A stretch of DNA of 64,000 nucleotides. Source: Flavisolibacter nicotianae (GTDB taxonomy: Bacteria > Bacteroidota > Bacteroidia > Chitinophagales > Chitinophagaceae). The notes beneath the pieces were generated by a model. It made no database searches and was not told the DNA's origin. It worked only from the letters and a program-made list of their open reading frames with translations. This document shows, in pieces, positions 55,419 through 64,000 of the stretch. The DNA lies in the NCBI RefSeq assembly GCF_003628535.1, contig NZ_RBCI01000010.1, positions 1 to 64,000 of the forward strand. The letters run 5' to 3'. The translations under genes and the position numbers were made by a program. How positions within the stretch are numbered: position 1 is the first letter of the stretch; the number at the start of each line of letters is the position of its first letter.

Positions 55419-55583
55419 GCCCCTGAAACCGGCGCACCAGAGGATTTGTCTTTCCCGTCTTTTTTGAAAAAACCGGCGATCGGTTCCGTTTCCAATTCCT
55501 GAGCAGGACAGTAGGGGACGGCGGAACCGGAAGGGTGCTCTATTTTTATCAGCGTAAATTTATCTCTAAAACGATTCTGTTAT

Positions 55584-56822
55584 ATGCAAGCGATTCTTGG
55601 TGTCATTTTCCATTTCATCGGCGGTTTCGCCTCGGGCAGTTTTTACATGCCGTACAAGAAAGTGAAGGGCTGGTCGTGGGAAAGCTACTGGATTGTCGGC
55701 GGGATTTTTTCCTGGCTGATCGTGCCGCCGCTGGCCGCGTTTTTAACCATCCCGAATTTCTGGGAGATCATTGCGCAAACGGATAGTTCCACCTTGTTTT
55801 ACACCTATCTCTTTGGCCTGCTGTGGGGCATCGGCGGACTGACCTACGGCCTGGGTGTTCGCTACCTCGGCGTGTCGCTCGGCAGCAGCATCATTCTTGG
55901 GTTGTGCATGGTCTTTGGCTCGCTGGTGCCATCCTTCTATTACCAGTTTTCGCCGCAGGAAGGAAAAGACACCATCGGCGCCATCGCCGGCAGCACCTGG
56001 GGACTGACAGTGTTGACAGGCTTGCTGGTCTGCGTGGTGGGCATCATCATCTGCGGCAGGGCCGGTACGCTGAAAGAAAAAGAACTAAAAGAAGGATTGT
56101 CGGGCAGCAACCCCAGTGGCGGTAACGGGGTGGCGGTAAAGCAGCGCAGGAAAGTGCTGGTAGCCGAGGCCGTGGCCGCCGACAACGGGTCGCACACGCC
56201 GGTGTTTGAAGAAGTGGCCATTACACCGGAAGCGCCACCTTCGGCACATGGCGCACCGGCAAGCAACGCCATCGAATACAAGTTTGGCCTGGGGCTGACG
56301 CTGGCCATCATCTCCGGCCTGTTGAGCGCCTGTTTCAACTTTGGACTGGAGGCCGGCAAACCTATGTCGGTCGTGGCCAATACCTTGTGGAAGAGCGCCA
56401 ACCCGGCCAGCACCACCGAGTTTCTTTTCCGCAACAACGTGACCTATGTGGTGGTGCTTTGGGGCGGCCTGACCACCAACCTGGTGTGGTGCGTCATCCT
56501 GAATGCCCGCAACCGTTCCTTTGGCGATTATGCCAATAAAAAAACACCGCTGCTGAAGAATTATATTTTTTCGGCGTTAGCGGGTACGACCTGGTTCCTG
56601 CAATTCTTTTTTTATGGGATGGGCGAGAGCAAACTCGGGAACGGCGCTTCCTCGTGGATCCTGCACATGTCGTTCATTATCCTGATCGCCAACATGTGGG
56701 GCCTTGTTTCCAACGAATGGAAAGGTGTTTCCAAAAAAACAAGAATGCTGCTTTTCGCCGGTGTCGCCGTCATTATTGCGGCCGTCCTGGTGGTGGGTTA
56801 CGGCAATTACCTGAAGCAGTGA
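55584..56822 (+). CDS. rhaT: L-rhamnose/H+ symporter
   Basis: 412 residues, about ten hydrophobic segments. The RhaT family start is clear: GVIFHFIGGFASGSFYMPYKKVKGWSWESYWIVGGIFSWLIVPPLAA, then LFGLLWGIGGLTYGLGVRYLGVSLGSSI. A longer hydrophilic central loop (about 155-225) than in E. coli RhaT separates the halves. First gene of the rhamnose operon. The 165 bases upstream contain an inverted repeat CGGTTCC (55481-55487) / GGAACCG (55523-55529) that could be a terminator for the esterase gene or an operator. Confidence 0.95.
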   Translation: MQAILGVIFHFIGGFASGSFYMPYKKVKGWSWESYWIVGGIFSWLIVPPLAAFLTIPNFWEIIAQTDSSTLFYTYLFGLLWGIGGLTYGLGVRYLGVSLGSSIILGLCMVFGSLVPSFYYQFSPQEGKDTIGAIAGSTWGLTVLTGLLVCVVGIIICGRAGTLKEKELKEGLSGSNPSGGNGVAVKQRRKVLVAEAVAADNGSHTPVFEEVAITPEAPPSAHGAPASNAIEYKFGLGLTLAIISGLLSACFNFGLEAGKPMSVVANTLWKSANPASTTEFLFRNNVTYVVVLWGGLTTNLVWCVILNARNRSFGDYANKKTPLLKNYIFSALAGTTWFLQFFFYGMGESKLGNGASSWILHMSFIILIANMWGLVSNEWKGVSKKTRMLLFAGVAVIIAAVLVVGYGNYLKQ

Positions 56823-56887
56823 AGTTCACCAGTTCGCGAGTTCACCAGTTCACAAGTTGGTGGACGGTGACTGGTGAACTGGTGAAC
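56823..56887. repeat. Intergenic nested repeat between rhaT and the aldolase gene
   Basis: AGTTCACCAGTTC occurs twice as a direct repeat (56823-56835 and 56839-56851). GTTCACCAGTTCAC (56840-56853) is perfectly complementary to GTGAACTGGTGAAC (56874-56887): a 14-bp hairpin with a 20-base loop. It begins right at the rhaT stop and ends 37 bases before the next start. Confidence 0.75.
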
Positions 56888-56923
56888 CGGTTTAACTAGA
56901 TATTATCTCGCAAACAAATAATT

Positions 56924-59047
56924 ATGAGCACAACGACAACAACGCAATTTAAACACGTGAGCTACCTGTGGGACGAGAAAAAAGCCGCCGAGCTGGAAGG
57001 CGATGAAGTAGCCCTGTTGGTTTACCGTTCCAATTTATTGGGTGCTGATTTGCGCCTCACCAACTACGGTGGCGGCAACACGTCCTGCAAGGCCATGGCC
57101 AAAGATCCGCTGACGGGAAAAGAAGTGGAAGTGATGTGGGTGAAAGGCTCCGGCGGCGACCTGGGCACCATGAAGCGCAGCGGCCTGGCGGCACTGTATG
57201 TCGATCGCCTGCGCAGCCTGAAGAATGTCTACCGTGGCATTGCTTATGAAGACGAGATGGTGGAACTATTCAACCACTCGATCTATGACCTTGCCTCCAA
57301 GGCACCATCCATCGATACGCCGCTGCATGGCTTTTTACCGTTCAAACATATCGATCACCTGCATCCCGATGCGGCCATCGCCATTGCCGCTGCTAAAGAC
57401 GGCAAGCGCATCACCGAAGAACTGTTCAATGGGACCATCGGGTGGGTGGAGTGGCAGCGACCGGGTTTCGACCTTGGCCTGAAATTAAAGGAATGCCTCG
57501 ACGCCAACCCCGGGATCCGCGGCATCATGCTGGGCTCTCACGGCCTGTTCACTTGGGGTGACACGGCGTACGAAAGCTATCTCAACACGCTGGACGTAAT
57601 TGAACGTTGCGCCCAATACATTGAAGATAATTCAGGCAAAAAAGGCCCTGTGTTTGGTGGTGAAAAAAGAAAGTCGCTGCCGAAAGAAGAGCGCCTGAAA
57701 CAGGCCGCGGCGCTGGCACCTGTGCTCCGTGGCTTTTGCTCCAGCAAAACAAAAATGATCGGTCATTTTACCGATGACGAACGGGTGCTGCAATTCATCA
57801 ACTCCAACGATCTTGCCCGCCTGGCGCCGCTGGGTACGTCCTGTCCCGACCATTTCCTGCGGACAAAAATTTCGCCGCTGGTGCTGAACCTGGAAGCCGG
57901 TGAAGATTTGTCCAATGTGGAGGCGATCAAACAAAAACTGGCACCGCAATACGAAGCCTACCGCAAGATGTATGAAGACTATTATAACGGCTGCAAACAC
58001 CCGAACAGCCCGTCCATCCGCGACGCCAATCCGGTTGTGCACCTGTTTCCCGGCGTGGGCCTCTTCACCTTTGCCAAGGACAAACAAACGGCAAGAGTGG
58101 CGGCTGAATTCTACATCAATGCCATCAACGTGATGCGGGGTGCCGAAGCGATTTCGGAATACACGTCGCTGCCGCGGCAGGAAGCGTTTGATATTGAATA
58201 CTGGCTGCTGGAAGAAGCAAAGCTTCAGCGCATGCCCAAGCCCAAGCCGCTCAGCGGACGTATTGCCCTTGTGACGGGCAGCGCCGGCGGCATCGGCAAA
58301 GCCATCGCCAAAAAGTTTGCGGAAGAAGGCGCCTGTGTCGTGATCAATGATATTAACGAAGAAAGGCTGCAGGGTGCTATGGAAGAATTTCAAAAAACCT
58401 TTGGCCGCGACACGGCTGCTTCAGCCGTGCTGGATGTGACCAGTAACGAGACCATCGAAAAAGCCATTGATGCTACCGTGCTAGCTTTTGGTGGTGTGGA
58501 CATCATCGTCAACAATGCCGGTATCTCCATTTCCAAAGGTTTGCTGGACCACAGCGAAGCCGACTGGGACAAGCTTTACGATATTCTCGTAAAAGGACAG
58601 TTCCTCGTTTCCAAAGCCGGCGTTAGCGTGATGCGCAAGCAGGGAATCGGTGGTGATATTGTAAACGTGGTGTCCAAGAACAGCGTGGTGGCAGGTCCCA
58701 ACAACGCAGGTTATGGATCGGCAAAAGCGGCGCAGGCACACCTGACACGGCTGCTGGCTGCGGAACTTGGTCCCGACAGGATTCGTGTCAACACGGTCAA
58801 CCCCGATGCGGTCATTGCCGACAGCAACATCTGGGCCGGCGGCTGGGCCGAAGGACGGGCAAAAGCCTACGGCATTACCGTGGCTGAATTGCCTGCCTAT
58901 TATGCCAAGCGCACCTTGCTCAATGAAGCCATTTTGCCCGAAGACATTGCCAATGCCTGCTTTGCCTTTGTGGGTGGACTGCTGGGCAAGTCAACCGGCA
59001 ATGCATTGAATGTGGATGGCGGCGTAGCAGCAGCGTTCCTGCGGTAA
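56924..59047 (+). CDS. Bifunctional rhamnulose-1-phosphate aldolase / lactaldehyde dehydrogenase (SDR)
   Basis: 707 residues. About 1-430: class II aldolase domain (LRLTNYGGGNTSCKAM, MKRSGLAALYVDRL, IDTPLHGFLPFKHIDHLHPDA with metal-type histidines, LGSHGLFTWGDTAYESYL). About 445-707: short-chain dehydrogenase with TGSAGGIG (451-458), NNAGIS, catalytic Y597-x3-K601. Known as RhaEW-type in other bacteria: it cleaves L-rhamnulose-1-phosphate to DHAP and L-lactaldehyde and oxidises the latter to lactate. All motifs are intact. Second gene of the rha operon. Confidence 0.95.
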   Translation: MSTTTTTQFKHVSYLWDEKKAAELEGDEVALLVYRSNLLGADLRLTNYGGGNTSCKAMAKDPLTGKEVEVMWVKGSGGDLGTMKRSGLAALYVDRLRSLKNVYRGIAYEDEMVELFNHSIYDLASKAPSIDTPLHGFLPFKHIDHLHPDAAIAIAAAKDGKRITEELFNGTIGWVEWQRPGFDLGLKLKECLDANPGIRGIMLGSHGLFTWGDTAYESYLNTLDVIERCAQYIEDNSGKKGPVFGGEKRKSLPKEERLKQAAALAPVLRGFCSSKTKMIGHFTDDERVLQFINSNDLARLAPLGTSCPDHFLRTKISPLVLNLEAGEDLSNVEAIKQKLAPQYEAYRKMYEDYYNGCKHPNSPSIRDANPVVHLFPGVGLFTFAKDKQTARVAAEFYINAINVMRGAEAISEYTSLPRQEAFDIEYWLLEEAKLQRMPKPKPLSGRIALVTGSAGGIGKAIAKKFAEEGACVVINDINEERLQGAMEEFQKTFGRDTAASAVLDVTSNETIEKAIDATVLAFGGVDIIVNNAGISISKGLLDHSEADWDKLYDILVKGQFLVSKAGVSVMRKQGIGGDIVNVVSKNSVVAGPNNAGYGSAKAAQAHLTRLLAAELGPDRIRVNTVNPDAVIADSNIWAGGWAEGRAKAYGITVAELPAYYAKRTLLNEAILPEDIANACFAFVGGLLGKSTGNALNVDGGVAAAFLR

Positions 59048-59141
59048 AAACAACGACTTTGACTGGCAAGCAATCATAGATACGGGAGGGATATATCGAT
59101 ATCGGCTCCTTTCTTTTTCCTTCTTTAACCTGATTTATTTT

Positions 59142-60416
59142 ATGCAAGTAGAAAAATACAAACTGGAAGAATTCAACCAGGAGCAGGCGGACCTGCACAA
59201 GCGAAAGTTTGAGACCCTGGCAGCAGAAATAAAAAACGTCGACAGCATTTTGCAAAAGCTCATCGACTTTCAGATTGCCATTCCGTCCTGGGCCCTGGGA
59301 ACAGGTGGCACCCGCTTTGGCCGTTTCTCGGGCGGAGGCGAGCCGCGCAGCCTGGAGGAAAAGATTGAAGACGTGGGCCTGTTGCATTCGCTGAACGCCT
59401 CCAGCGGTGCCATTTCGCTGCACATTCCCTGGGATATCCCCGAGAACGCCGCCTCCATCAAAGCGCTGGCCGCACAGCACGGGCTTCGCTTCGATGCCAT
59501 GAACTCCAACACCTTCCAGGACCAGCCGGGACAAAAACTCAGTTACAAGTTTGGCTCCATGCAGCACACCGACAAAGCGGTGCGCCGCCAGGCCATTGAG
59601 CACAACATTGACGTGATCAAATACGGGATAGAACTGGGCTCCGAATCGCTGACCGTCTGGCTTTCGGACGGCTCGTCGTTTCCCGGCCAGTTGAATTTCC
59701 GCAAAGCGTTTCAGCGCACGCTGGAGTGCCTGCAGGAAGTGTACGCGGCGCTGCCGGAAAACTGGAAGATGTTTGTGGAATACAAGGCCTTTGAACCCAG
59801 TTTTTATTCGATGACCGTTGGCGATTGGGGGCAGTCGTTGACCTATGCCAACAAGCTGGGACCGAAAGCTTACACGCTGGTTGACCTGGGCCATCACCTG
59901 CCCAATGCCAACATCGAGCAGATCGTTTCGCTCCTGCTGATGGAAGGAAAGCTGGGCGGCTTTCACTTCAACGATTCAAAATACGGCGACGATGACCTGA
60001 CGGTTGGTTCCATCAACCCTTACCAGCTCTTTTTGATTTTTAATGAACTGGTGGAAGGTATGGACGCCAGGGGTATGAACCATGCGTCCGATTTGGGCTG
60101 GATGATCGATGCCTCGCACAACATCAAGGACCCGCTGGAGGACTTGCTGCAGTCAGTGGAAGCCATCAAAATCGCGTATGCACAGGCGCTGCTCGTGGAT
60201 GCGAAAGCACTGGAAGCTGCCAGGGAAAGCAACGACGTGGCGGCAGCGCAGGAGATCCTGCAAACCGCTTACCGTACCGATGTGCGGCCGCTGGTAGCCG
60301 AAGCCAGGCGCAAGGCCGGCGGTGCCCTGCAACCCCTGCAGGTCTATCGCAGCCTGAAGGTGCGGGAGAGCCTGGTAAAGGAAAGAGGCGCAAAAACGGT
60401 GGCCACCGGTCTCTGA
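59142..60416 (+). CDS. rhaI: L-rhamnose isomerase (RhaI type)
   Basis: 424 residues, TIM-barrel sugar isomerase converting L-rhamnose to L-rhamnulose. The family pattern is clear: FQIAIPSWALGTGGTRFGRFSGGGEPRSLEEKIEDVG, SGAISLHIPWDIP, LTVWLSDGSSFPGQ, MFVEYKAFEPSFYS (metal Glu), VDLGHHLPNANIEQIVS, GGFHFNDSKYGDDDLTVGSINPYQLF. It is not the E. coli RhaA-length class but the RhaI/Rhizobium-Gram-positive group. 94 bases after the aldolase gene; that gap holds the 10-bp palindrome ATATCGATAT. Confidence 0.94.
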   Translation: MQVEKYKLEEFNQEQADLHKRKFETLAAEIKNVDSILQKLIDFQIAIPSWALGTGGTRFGRFSGGGEPRSLEEKIEDVGLLHSLNASSGAISLHIPWDIPENAASIKALAAQHGLRFDAMNSNTFQDQPGQKLSYKFGSMQHTDKAVRRQAIEHNIDVIKYGIELGSESLTVWLSDGSSFPGQLNFRKAFQRTLECLQEVYAALPENWKMFVEYKAFEPSFYSMTVGDWGQSLTYANKLGPKAYTLVDLGHHLPNANIEQIVSLLLMEGKLGGFHFNDSKYGDDDLTVGSINPYQLFLIFNELVEGMDARGMNHASDLGWMIDASHNIKDPLEDLLQSVEAIKIAYAQALLVDAKALEAARESNDVAAAQEILQTAYRTDVRPLVAEARRKAGGALQPLQVYRSLKVRESLVKERGAKTVATGL

Positions 60417-60432
60417 TCTGATTCCTTTGTCT

Positions 60433-60457
60433 ATTGTTTATTGCCAATTGTTTATTG
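60433..60457. repeat. Short direct repeat between rhaI and rhaK
   Basis: ATTGTTTATTG occurs at 60433-60443 and again at 60447-60457, separated by CCA. It fills most of the 45-base gap before rhaK and ends 4 bases from its start codon. It may be a dispersed intergenic repeat or affect translation of rhaK. Confidence 0.55.
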
Positions 60458-60461
60458 ATAT

Positions 60462-61847
60462 ATGCAAGCCACGCCGGTCATAGCCATTTTTGATGTGGGA
60501 AAAACAAACAAAAAGGTGTTCCTGTTTGATGAATCCTACCGCATCGTTTACGAAGAAACGGTTTGCTGCCCTGAAACGGTGGATGAAGACGGCGACCCCT
60601 GCGAAAGCCTGGAACAGTTGCATGCTTTCGTGTTCAATTCGCTGCAAAAAATTTTTCAGGACAAGGCCTTCGTGGTCAAGGCGGTCAACTTTTCTACCTA
60701 CGGCGCCAGCTTTGTTCACCTCGATGAAAAGGGCGTGCCCGTGGCACCGCTTTACAATTACCTGAAACGTTTTCCCGCGGACCTGCTGCATCAATTTTAT
60801 GCAGCTTATGGCGGCGAGAAAGCTTTTTCCGTTACCACGGCATCGCCTGTTTTGGGACATCTCAACTCGGGCATGCAGCTCTACTGGCTGAAGCATTGCA
60901 AGCCCCATGTGTTCAAAAAGATCGCTCATTCCCTGCACCTGCCCCAATACATCAGTTACCTACTGTCGCGGCGGTATTTTAGCGAGCTGACAAGCATCGG
61001 CTGCCATACCAACCTGTGGGATTTTTCCAAACAAGCTTACCACGACTGGGTGTATAAAGAAGGCATCAGCAAAAAGCTGGCGCCGGTAGTTCCGTCCACG
61101 CATGTTGTGACTACTTCCGTTCGCAACGGCATGTACAATGTCGGTGTAGGCCTTCACGATAGTTCGGCGGCGCTGATCCCTTACCTGGCATCGTTTCACG
61201 AACCGTTTGTGCTGATCTCCACAGGGACCTGGTGCATCAGCTTTAATCCGTTCAACCAGTCGCCGCTGACCAGTACGGAGCTGGAGCAGGATTGCCTTTG
61301 CTACCTGACCTACGAAGGCCGGCCGGTAAAAGCGTCGCGCCTTTTTGCCGGCAACGAACACGAGCAGCAGGTGAAGCGGCTGGCGGTACATTTCGAAAAA
61401 CCGGTTGATTATTATAAATCCGTTCGGCTGTCTGCGGACCTTGTTCGTCCTTCAGCTTTTGAGCCCGTACAGGAGGAAAAAAGCGGGACGATGGTTTCGC
61501 TGAAAAGTTCTCTTTTTGCAGAGCGGGAGCTATCGGCATTTGCCAGTTACGAAGAAGCCTATCACCGGTTGCTGCAGGATATTATCCTGCAGCAGGTTGG
61601 TTCCACGCAGCTGGTGCTGCAGGGAACCAACGTAAAACGCATTTTTGTTGACGGCGGGTTTAGCAATAACCCCATTTACATGCACCTGCTGACCCTGGCT
61701 TTTCCCGAAGTGGAAGTGTTTGCCGCGTCGATGGCACAGGCCTCGGCGCTGGGGGCAGCGCTGGCGATCCATTCATCCTGGAACAGCCGGCCACTGCCGG
61801 GCGATATTATTGAACTGAAATACTACGGCGTCGCACAAGGTGTTTAG
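60462..61847 (+). CDS. rhaK: Rhamnulokinase-type FGGY carbohydrate kinase
   Basis: 461 residues. ATP-dependent sugar kinase of the FGGY family: IAIFDVGKTNKKVFLFDE at the N-terminus, SFVHLDEKGVP, LISTGTWCISFNPFNQ in the middle (phosphate-binding loop), and FVDGGFSNNPIYMHLLTLAFPEVEV...ASALGAALAI near the C-terminus. The operon position between isomerase and lactate genes assigns L-rhamnulose as substrate. Length normal. Confidence 0.92.
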   Translation: MQATPVIAIFDVGKTNKKVFLFDESYRIVYEETVCCPETVDEDGDPCESLEQLHAFVFNSLQKIFQDKAFVVKAVNFSTYGASFVHLDEKGVPVAPLYNYLKRFPADLLHQFYAAYGGEKAFSVTTASPVLGHLNSGMQLYWLKHCKPHVFKKIAHSLHLPQYISYLLSRRYFSELTSIGCHTNLWDFSKQAYHDWVYKEGISKKLAPVVPSTHVVTTSVRNGMYNVGVGLHDSSAALIPYLASFHEPFVLISTGTWCISFNPFNQSPLTSTELEQDCLCYLTYEGRPVKASRLFAGNEHEQQVKRLAVHFEKPVDYYKSVRLSADLVRPSAFEPVQEEKSGTMVSLKSSLFAERELSAFASYEEAYHRLLQDIILQQVGSTQLVLQGTNVKRIFVDGGFSNNPIYMHLLTLAFPEVEVFAASMAQASALGAALAIHSSWNSRPLPGDIIELKYYGVAQGV

Positions 61848-61895
61848 TGAGTCGGAAAGAAAGGTGCGGCTGTATACAAACAGATAGTTGAGAAC

Positions 61896-62630
61896 ATGAG
61901 AGTTGGTCTTTTTATTCCGTGTTATGTGAACCAGTTTTACCCGCAGGTCGGCATTGCCACGCTGCAACTGTTGGAAAAGTTCGGCTGCGAAGTGGACTAC
62001 CCACTGGCGCAAACCTGCTGCGGCCAGCCGATGGCCAATTCCGGTTATGAATCGCTGACGGGAAACTGCAACGAACTCTTTACAAAAAACTTTTCTTCCT
62101 TCGACTATATTGTTTGTCCCTCGGGCAGTTGTGTCCTGCACATCAAGGAACATTTGCATTCTGCAAAAGACAGAACGGCCGCAACCGCCATCCGGCGCAA
62201 TGTCTACGAGCTGACCGAATTTCTCACCGATGTACTAAATGTCGATCGACTGCAGGCAGCGTTTCCGTACAAAGTGGGTCTTCACCAGAGCTGCCACGGG
62301 CAACGGGGCCTGCACCTTTCGCAAATGAGTGAGCTGGTGGCAAAGCCTTATTCCAAGCCCGAACGCCTGCTCAACATGGTCGAGGGACTGGAGCTGATTG
62401 AACTCGACCGCAAAGACGAGTGCTGCGGTTTTGGCGGCACTTTCTGCGTGACCGAAGAAGCCGTCTCAGTCAAGATGGGAAAGGACAGAGTGAGGGATCA
62501 CGAAGCACACGGCGCCGACTACATCACCGGGGCCGATATGAGTTGCCTCATGCACCTGCAGGGCATTTTAAAAAGACAGGGAAGCAAGGTGCAGGTCAAG
62601 CACATTGCCGAAATACTGAACGCACAATGA
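61896..62630 (+). CDS. lutA: LutA/YkgE-type CCG-domain (Fe-S)-binding protein
   Basis: 244 residues with two cysteine-rich CCG motifs: C41-C42-G43 (TCCGQPMANSG) and C176-C177-G178 (ECCGFGGTFCVTEEAVSVKMG). LutA is one of three proteins (LutABC) that oxidise L-lactate to pyruvate. In this operon it would deal with the lactate released by the aldolase/dehydrogenase fusion. Its stop overlaps the lutB start by 4 bases (ATGA). Confidence 0.94.
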   Translation: MRVGLFIPCYVNQFYPQVGIATLQLLEKFGCEVDYPLAQTCCGQPMANSGYESLTGNCNELFTKNFSSFDYIVCPSGSCVLHIKEHLHSAKDRTAATAIRRNVYELTEFLTDVLNVDRLQAAFPYKVGLHQSCHGQRGLHLSQMSELVAKPYSKPERLLNMVEGLELIELDRKDECCGFGGTFCVTEEAVSVKMGKDRVRDHEAHGADYITGADMSCLMHLQGILKRQGSKVQVKHIAEILNAQ

Positions 62631-64000
62631 GTAACAGCAACCACCATACAGATCATGCAACGCTGGCTGAAAAATTCAACCGCGATGAAGCCCGTGTGAA
62701 CTGGCATGACGAAACCCTGTGGTTCATCCGGCAAAAGCGGGACAGGGCTGCCTGGTCGCTGGGCAACGAGTGGGAGCCGTTGCGGGAAACGGCTTCGGCC
62801 ATCAAAGCGCATACGTTGTCCAACCTGAGCGACTACCTGCAACAGTTTGAAAAAGCGGCGCAGCAGAACGGCATCACCGTTCATTGGGCAGCCGATGGGG
62901 AGGAACACAACCGGATCGTTCACGGCATTCTTGCAAAACACAACGCCACGCAGCTGGTGAAAAGCAAGTCGATGCTCACGGAGGAGTGCCACCTAAACGA
63001 CTACCTCAAAGAAAAAGGCGTAGAAGTGATTGACACGGATCTGGGTGAACGCATTGTGCAACTGGCAGAAGAGCATCCCAGCCATATTGTACTTCCCTGC
63101 ATTCACTGGAAAAAAGAAGAGATCGGGGAATTGTTTCACAAACACCTGGGTTCTCCCGAAGGTGTCATCGACCCATCATTTCTTACTAATACGGCAAGGG
63201 TTCACCTGCGGGAAAAATTTCTGACACGGCGGGTAGCCATCACCGGTGTCAACTTCGCCATTGCGGAAACGGGTGAATTTGTAGTCTGCACCAACGAGGG
63301 TAATGCAGACATGGGTGCCCACCTGAGCGATGTGCACATTGCCTGCATGGGCATTGAAAAGCTCATTCCGAAACGGGAGCACCTGGGCGTCTTTCTTCGC
63401 CTGCTGGCAAGAAGCGCCACGGGCCAGCCCATCACCACCTATTCCAGCCATTTTAAAAAGCCGCGGGAAGGGCAGGAGATGCACCTGGTGCTGGTGGATA
63501 ACGGCCGAAGCACGCAACTGGGAAGGGAGGATTTTCGCAACTCACTCAAGTGCATCCGGTGCGGTGCCTGTTTCAATACCTGTCCCGTGTACCGCCGGAG
63601 CGGTGGCCACAGTTATCACACCGCCATTGCAGGGCCGATCGGTTCCATCCTGGCACCGAACCTGGACATGCGGCAGTACAAAGACCTGCCGTTTGCCTCT
63701 ACGCTGTGTGGCTCCTGCAGCAACGTGTGCCCGGTAAAAATCAACATTCACGAACAGCTTTACCAGTGGCGGCAGGTGCTGACCGAAGAAGGCTATCAGC
63801 CCAAATCAAAAACGGTGGCCATGAAGGCAATGGCGGCCACTTTATCCAAACCTTCTTTATTCTCCATTGCCGGCAAGTGGGGGAGAAAAGTGATGGGGCT
63901 TGTCCCCGGTCTCGTCAGCAATCGATTGAATCCATGGTACAAGCAACGCGAAATGCCGGCGCCGCCGGAGCAATCGTTTACCGAATGGTACAAGCAAAAC
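62627..64000 (+). CDS. lutB: LutB-type iron-sulfur protein (runs off the window)
   Basis: 458 codons are present, open at the window end; the family is about 460-475 residues, so little is missing. N-terminal LUD domain (about 60-300; TGVNFAIAETGEFVVCTNEGNADM, GIEKLIPKREHLGVFLRLLARSATGQPI). Two ferredoxin-type [4Fe-4S] motifs follow: C309-x2-C312-x2-C315-x3-C319 (CIRCGACFNTCPVY) and C361-x2-C364-x3-C368 (CGSCSNVCPVKI). With LutA it oxidises lactate; lutC would be expected just beyond the edge. ATG at 62627 overlaps the lutA stop. Confidence 0.94.
   Translation, partial: MSNSNHHTDHATLAEKFNRDEARVNWHDETLWFIRQKRDRAAWSLGNEWEPLRETASAIKAHTLSNLSDYLQQFEKAAQQNGITVHWAADGEEHNRIVHGILAKHNATQLVKSKSMLTEECHLNDYLKEKGVEVIDTDLGERIVQLAEEHPSHIVLPCIHWKKEEIGELFHKHLGSPEGVIDPSFLTNTARVHLREKFLTRRVAITGVNFAIAETGEFVVCTNEGNADMGAHLSDVHIACMGIEKLIPKREHLGVFLRLLARSATGQPITTYSSHFKKPREGQEMHLVLVDNGRSTQLGREDFRNSLKCIRCGACFNTCPVYRRSGGHSYHTAIAGPIGSILAPNLDMRQYKDLPFASTLCGSCSNVCPVKINIHEQLYQWRQVLTEEGYQPKSKTVAMKAMAATLSKPSLFSIAGKWGRKVMGLVPGLVSNRLNPWYKQREMPAPPEQSFTEWYKQN

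Noticed and set aside
57632-58393. 253-codon minus-strand frame inside the aldolase-SDR gene
   Set aside because: Antisense shadow; the plus-strand product has intact motifs through this part.
58920-59966. 348-codon minus-strand frame across the aldolase/rhaI boundary
   Set aside because: Antisense shadow covering two well-supported genes and their intergenic gap; no signal, domain or start context.

Overview
The window looks like a chromosome segment of a Bacteroidota bacterium, probably a Chitinophagales/Chitinophagaceae-type soil or freshwater organism. Pointers are a SusC/SusD pair, SusD- and propeller-type lipoproteins, a TAnnTTTG-like -7 box, weak Shine-Dalgarno signals, secreted GH5 glycosidases, and dispersed palindromic repeats between genes. 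This placement is inferred from gene content only; no rRNA or tRNA gene was seen.

Layout. (1) 1-9 kb: the tail of a probable Gfo/Idh/MocA oxidoreductase, a SusC/SusD nutrient-uptake pair, a collapsed relic of a DUF5127/DUF4965 (glutaminase-like) gene, and a lipoprotein joining a PVC-type beta-propeller to cytochrome c. (2) 9-18.5 kb: RNase D, a small hypothetical protein, a large MG2/TonB-plug protein, a Ysc84/SYLF protein, a metallo-beta-lactamase-fold hydrolase and a CPBP membrane protease, separated by long gene-poor gaps. One gap holds a frameshifted LacI-family relic. (3) 18.8-26.7 kb: a minus-strand operon for a CO-dehydrogenase-like (form II) molybdenum hydroxylase, in the order CoxG-, CoxS-, CoxL-, CoxM-like, MoxR ATPase, CoxE-like VWA protein, with an XdhC/CoxI maturation protein divergent from it. 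(4) 27-30 kb: a GH5 glycosidase, a YncE-type propeller and a six-helix membrane protein.

(5) 30.4-50.6 kb is the core of the window: an assimilatory nitrate cluster facing a molybdenum-cofactor operon. A Crp/Fnr regulator with an N-terminal cysteine cluster and a siroheme methyltransferase (cobA) lie divergent from nirB, nirD, an alginate-export-type porin, narK, a three-module nitrate reductase (Mo-bisMGD, NAD(P)H/FAD and BFD [2Fe-2S] parts in one 1193-residue chain) and a rubredoxin-tailed protein of unknown role. The minus-strand operon mocA, moeA, tauE-like, moaD, moeB-rhodanese, moaE, moaCB, moaA, rdx (SelW-like), mobA converges on it. It encodes both terminal cofactor modifications: MobA for the guanine dinucleotide form used by nitrate reductase, and MocA for the cytosine dinucleotide form expected in the Cox-like hydroxylase at 18.8-25.3 kb. 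A relic of a second xdhC lies directly upstream of mocA.

(6) 51-64 kb: a GH5 glycosidase with a C-terminal carbohydrate-binding domain, a GntR-type regulator, a secreted esterase, and a plus-strand L-rhamnose operon (rhaT, aldolase/dehydrogenase fusion, rhaI, rhaK, lutA, lutB). This operon would take L-rhamnose to DHAP plus lactaldehyde, then lactate, then pyruvate. lutB runs off the window end.

No CRISPR array, insertion sequence, prophage or integrase was seen. The most promising leads for unusual biology are the rubredoxin-tailed protein beside the fused nitrate reductase, the SelW-like redox protein and the TauE-type transporter locked into the Moco operon, and the Cys-cluster Crp/Fnr regulator.
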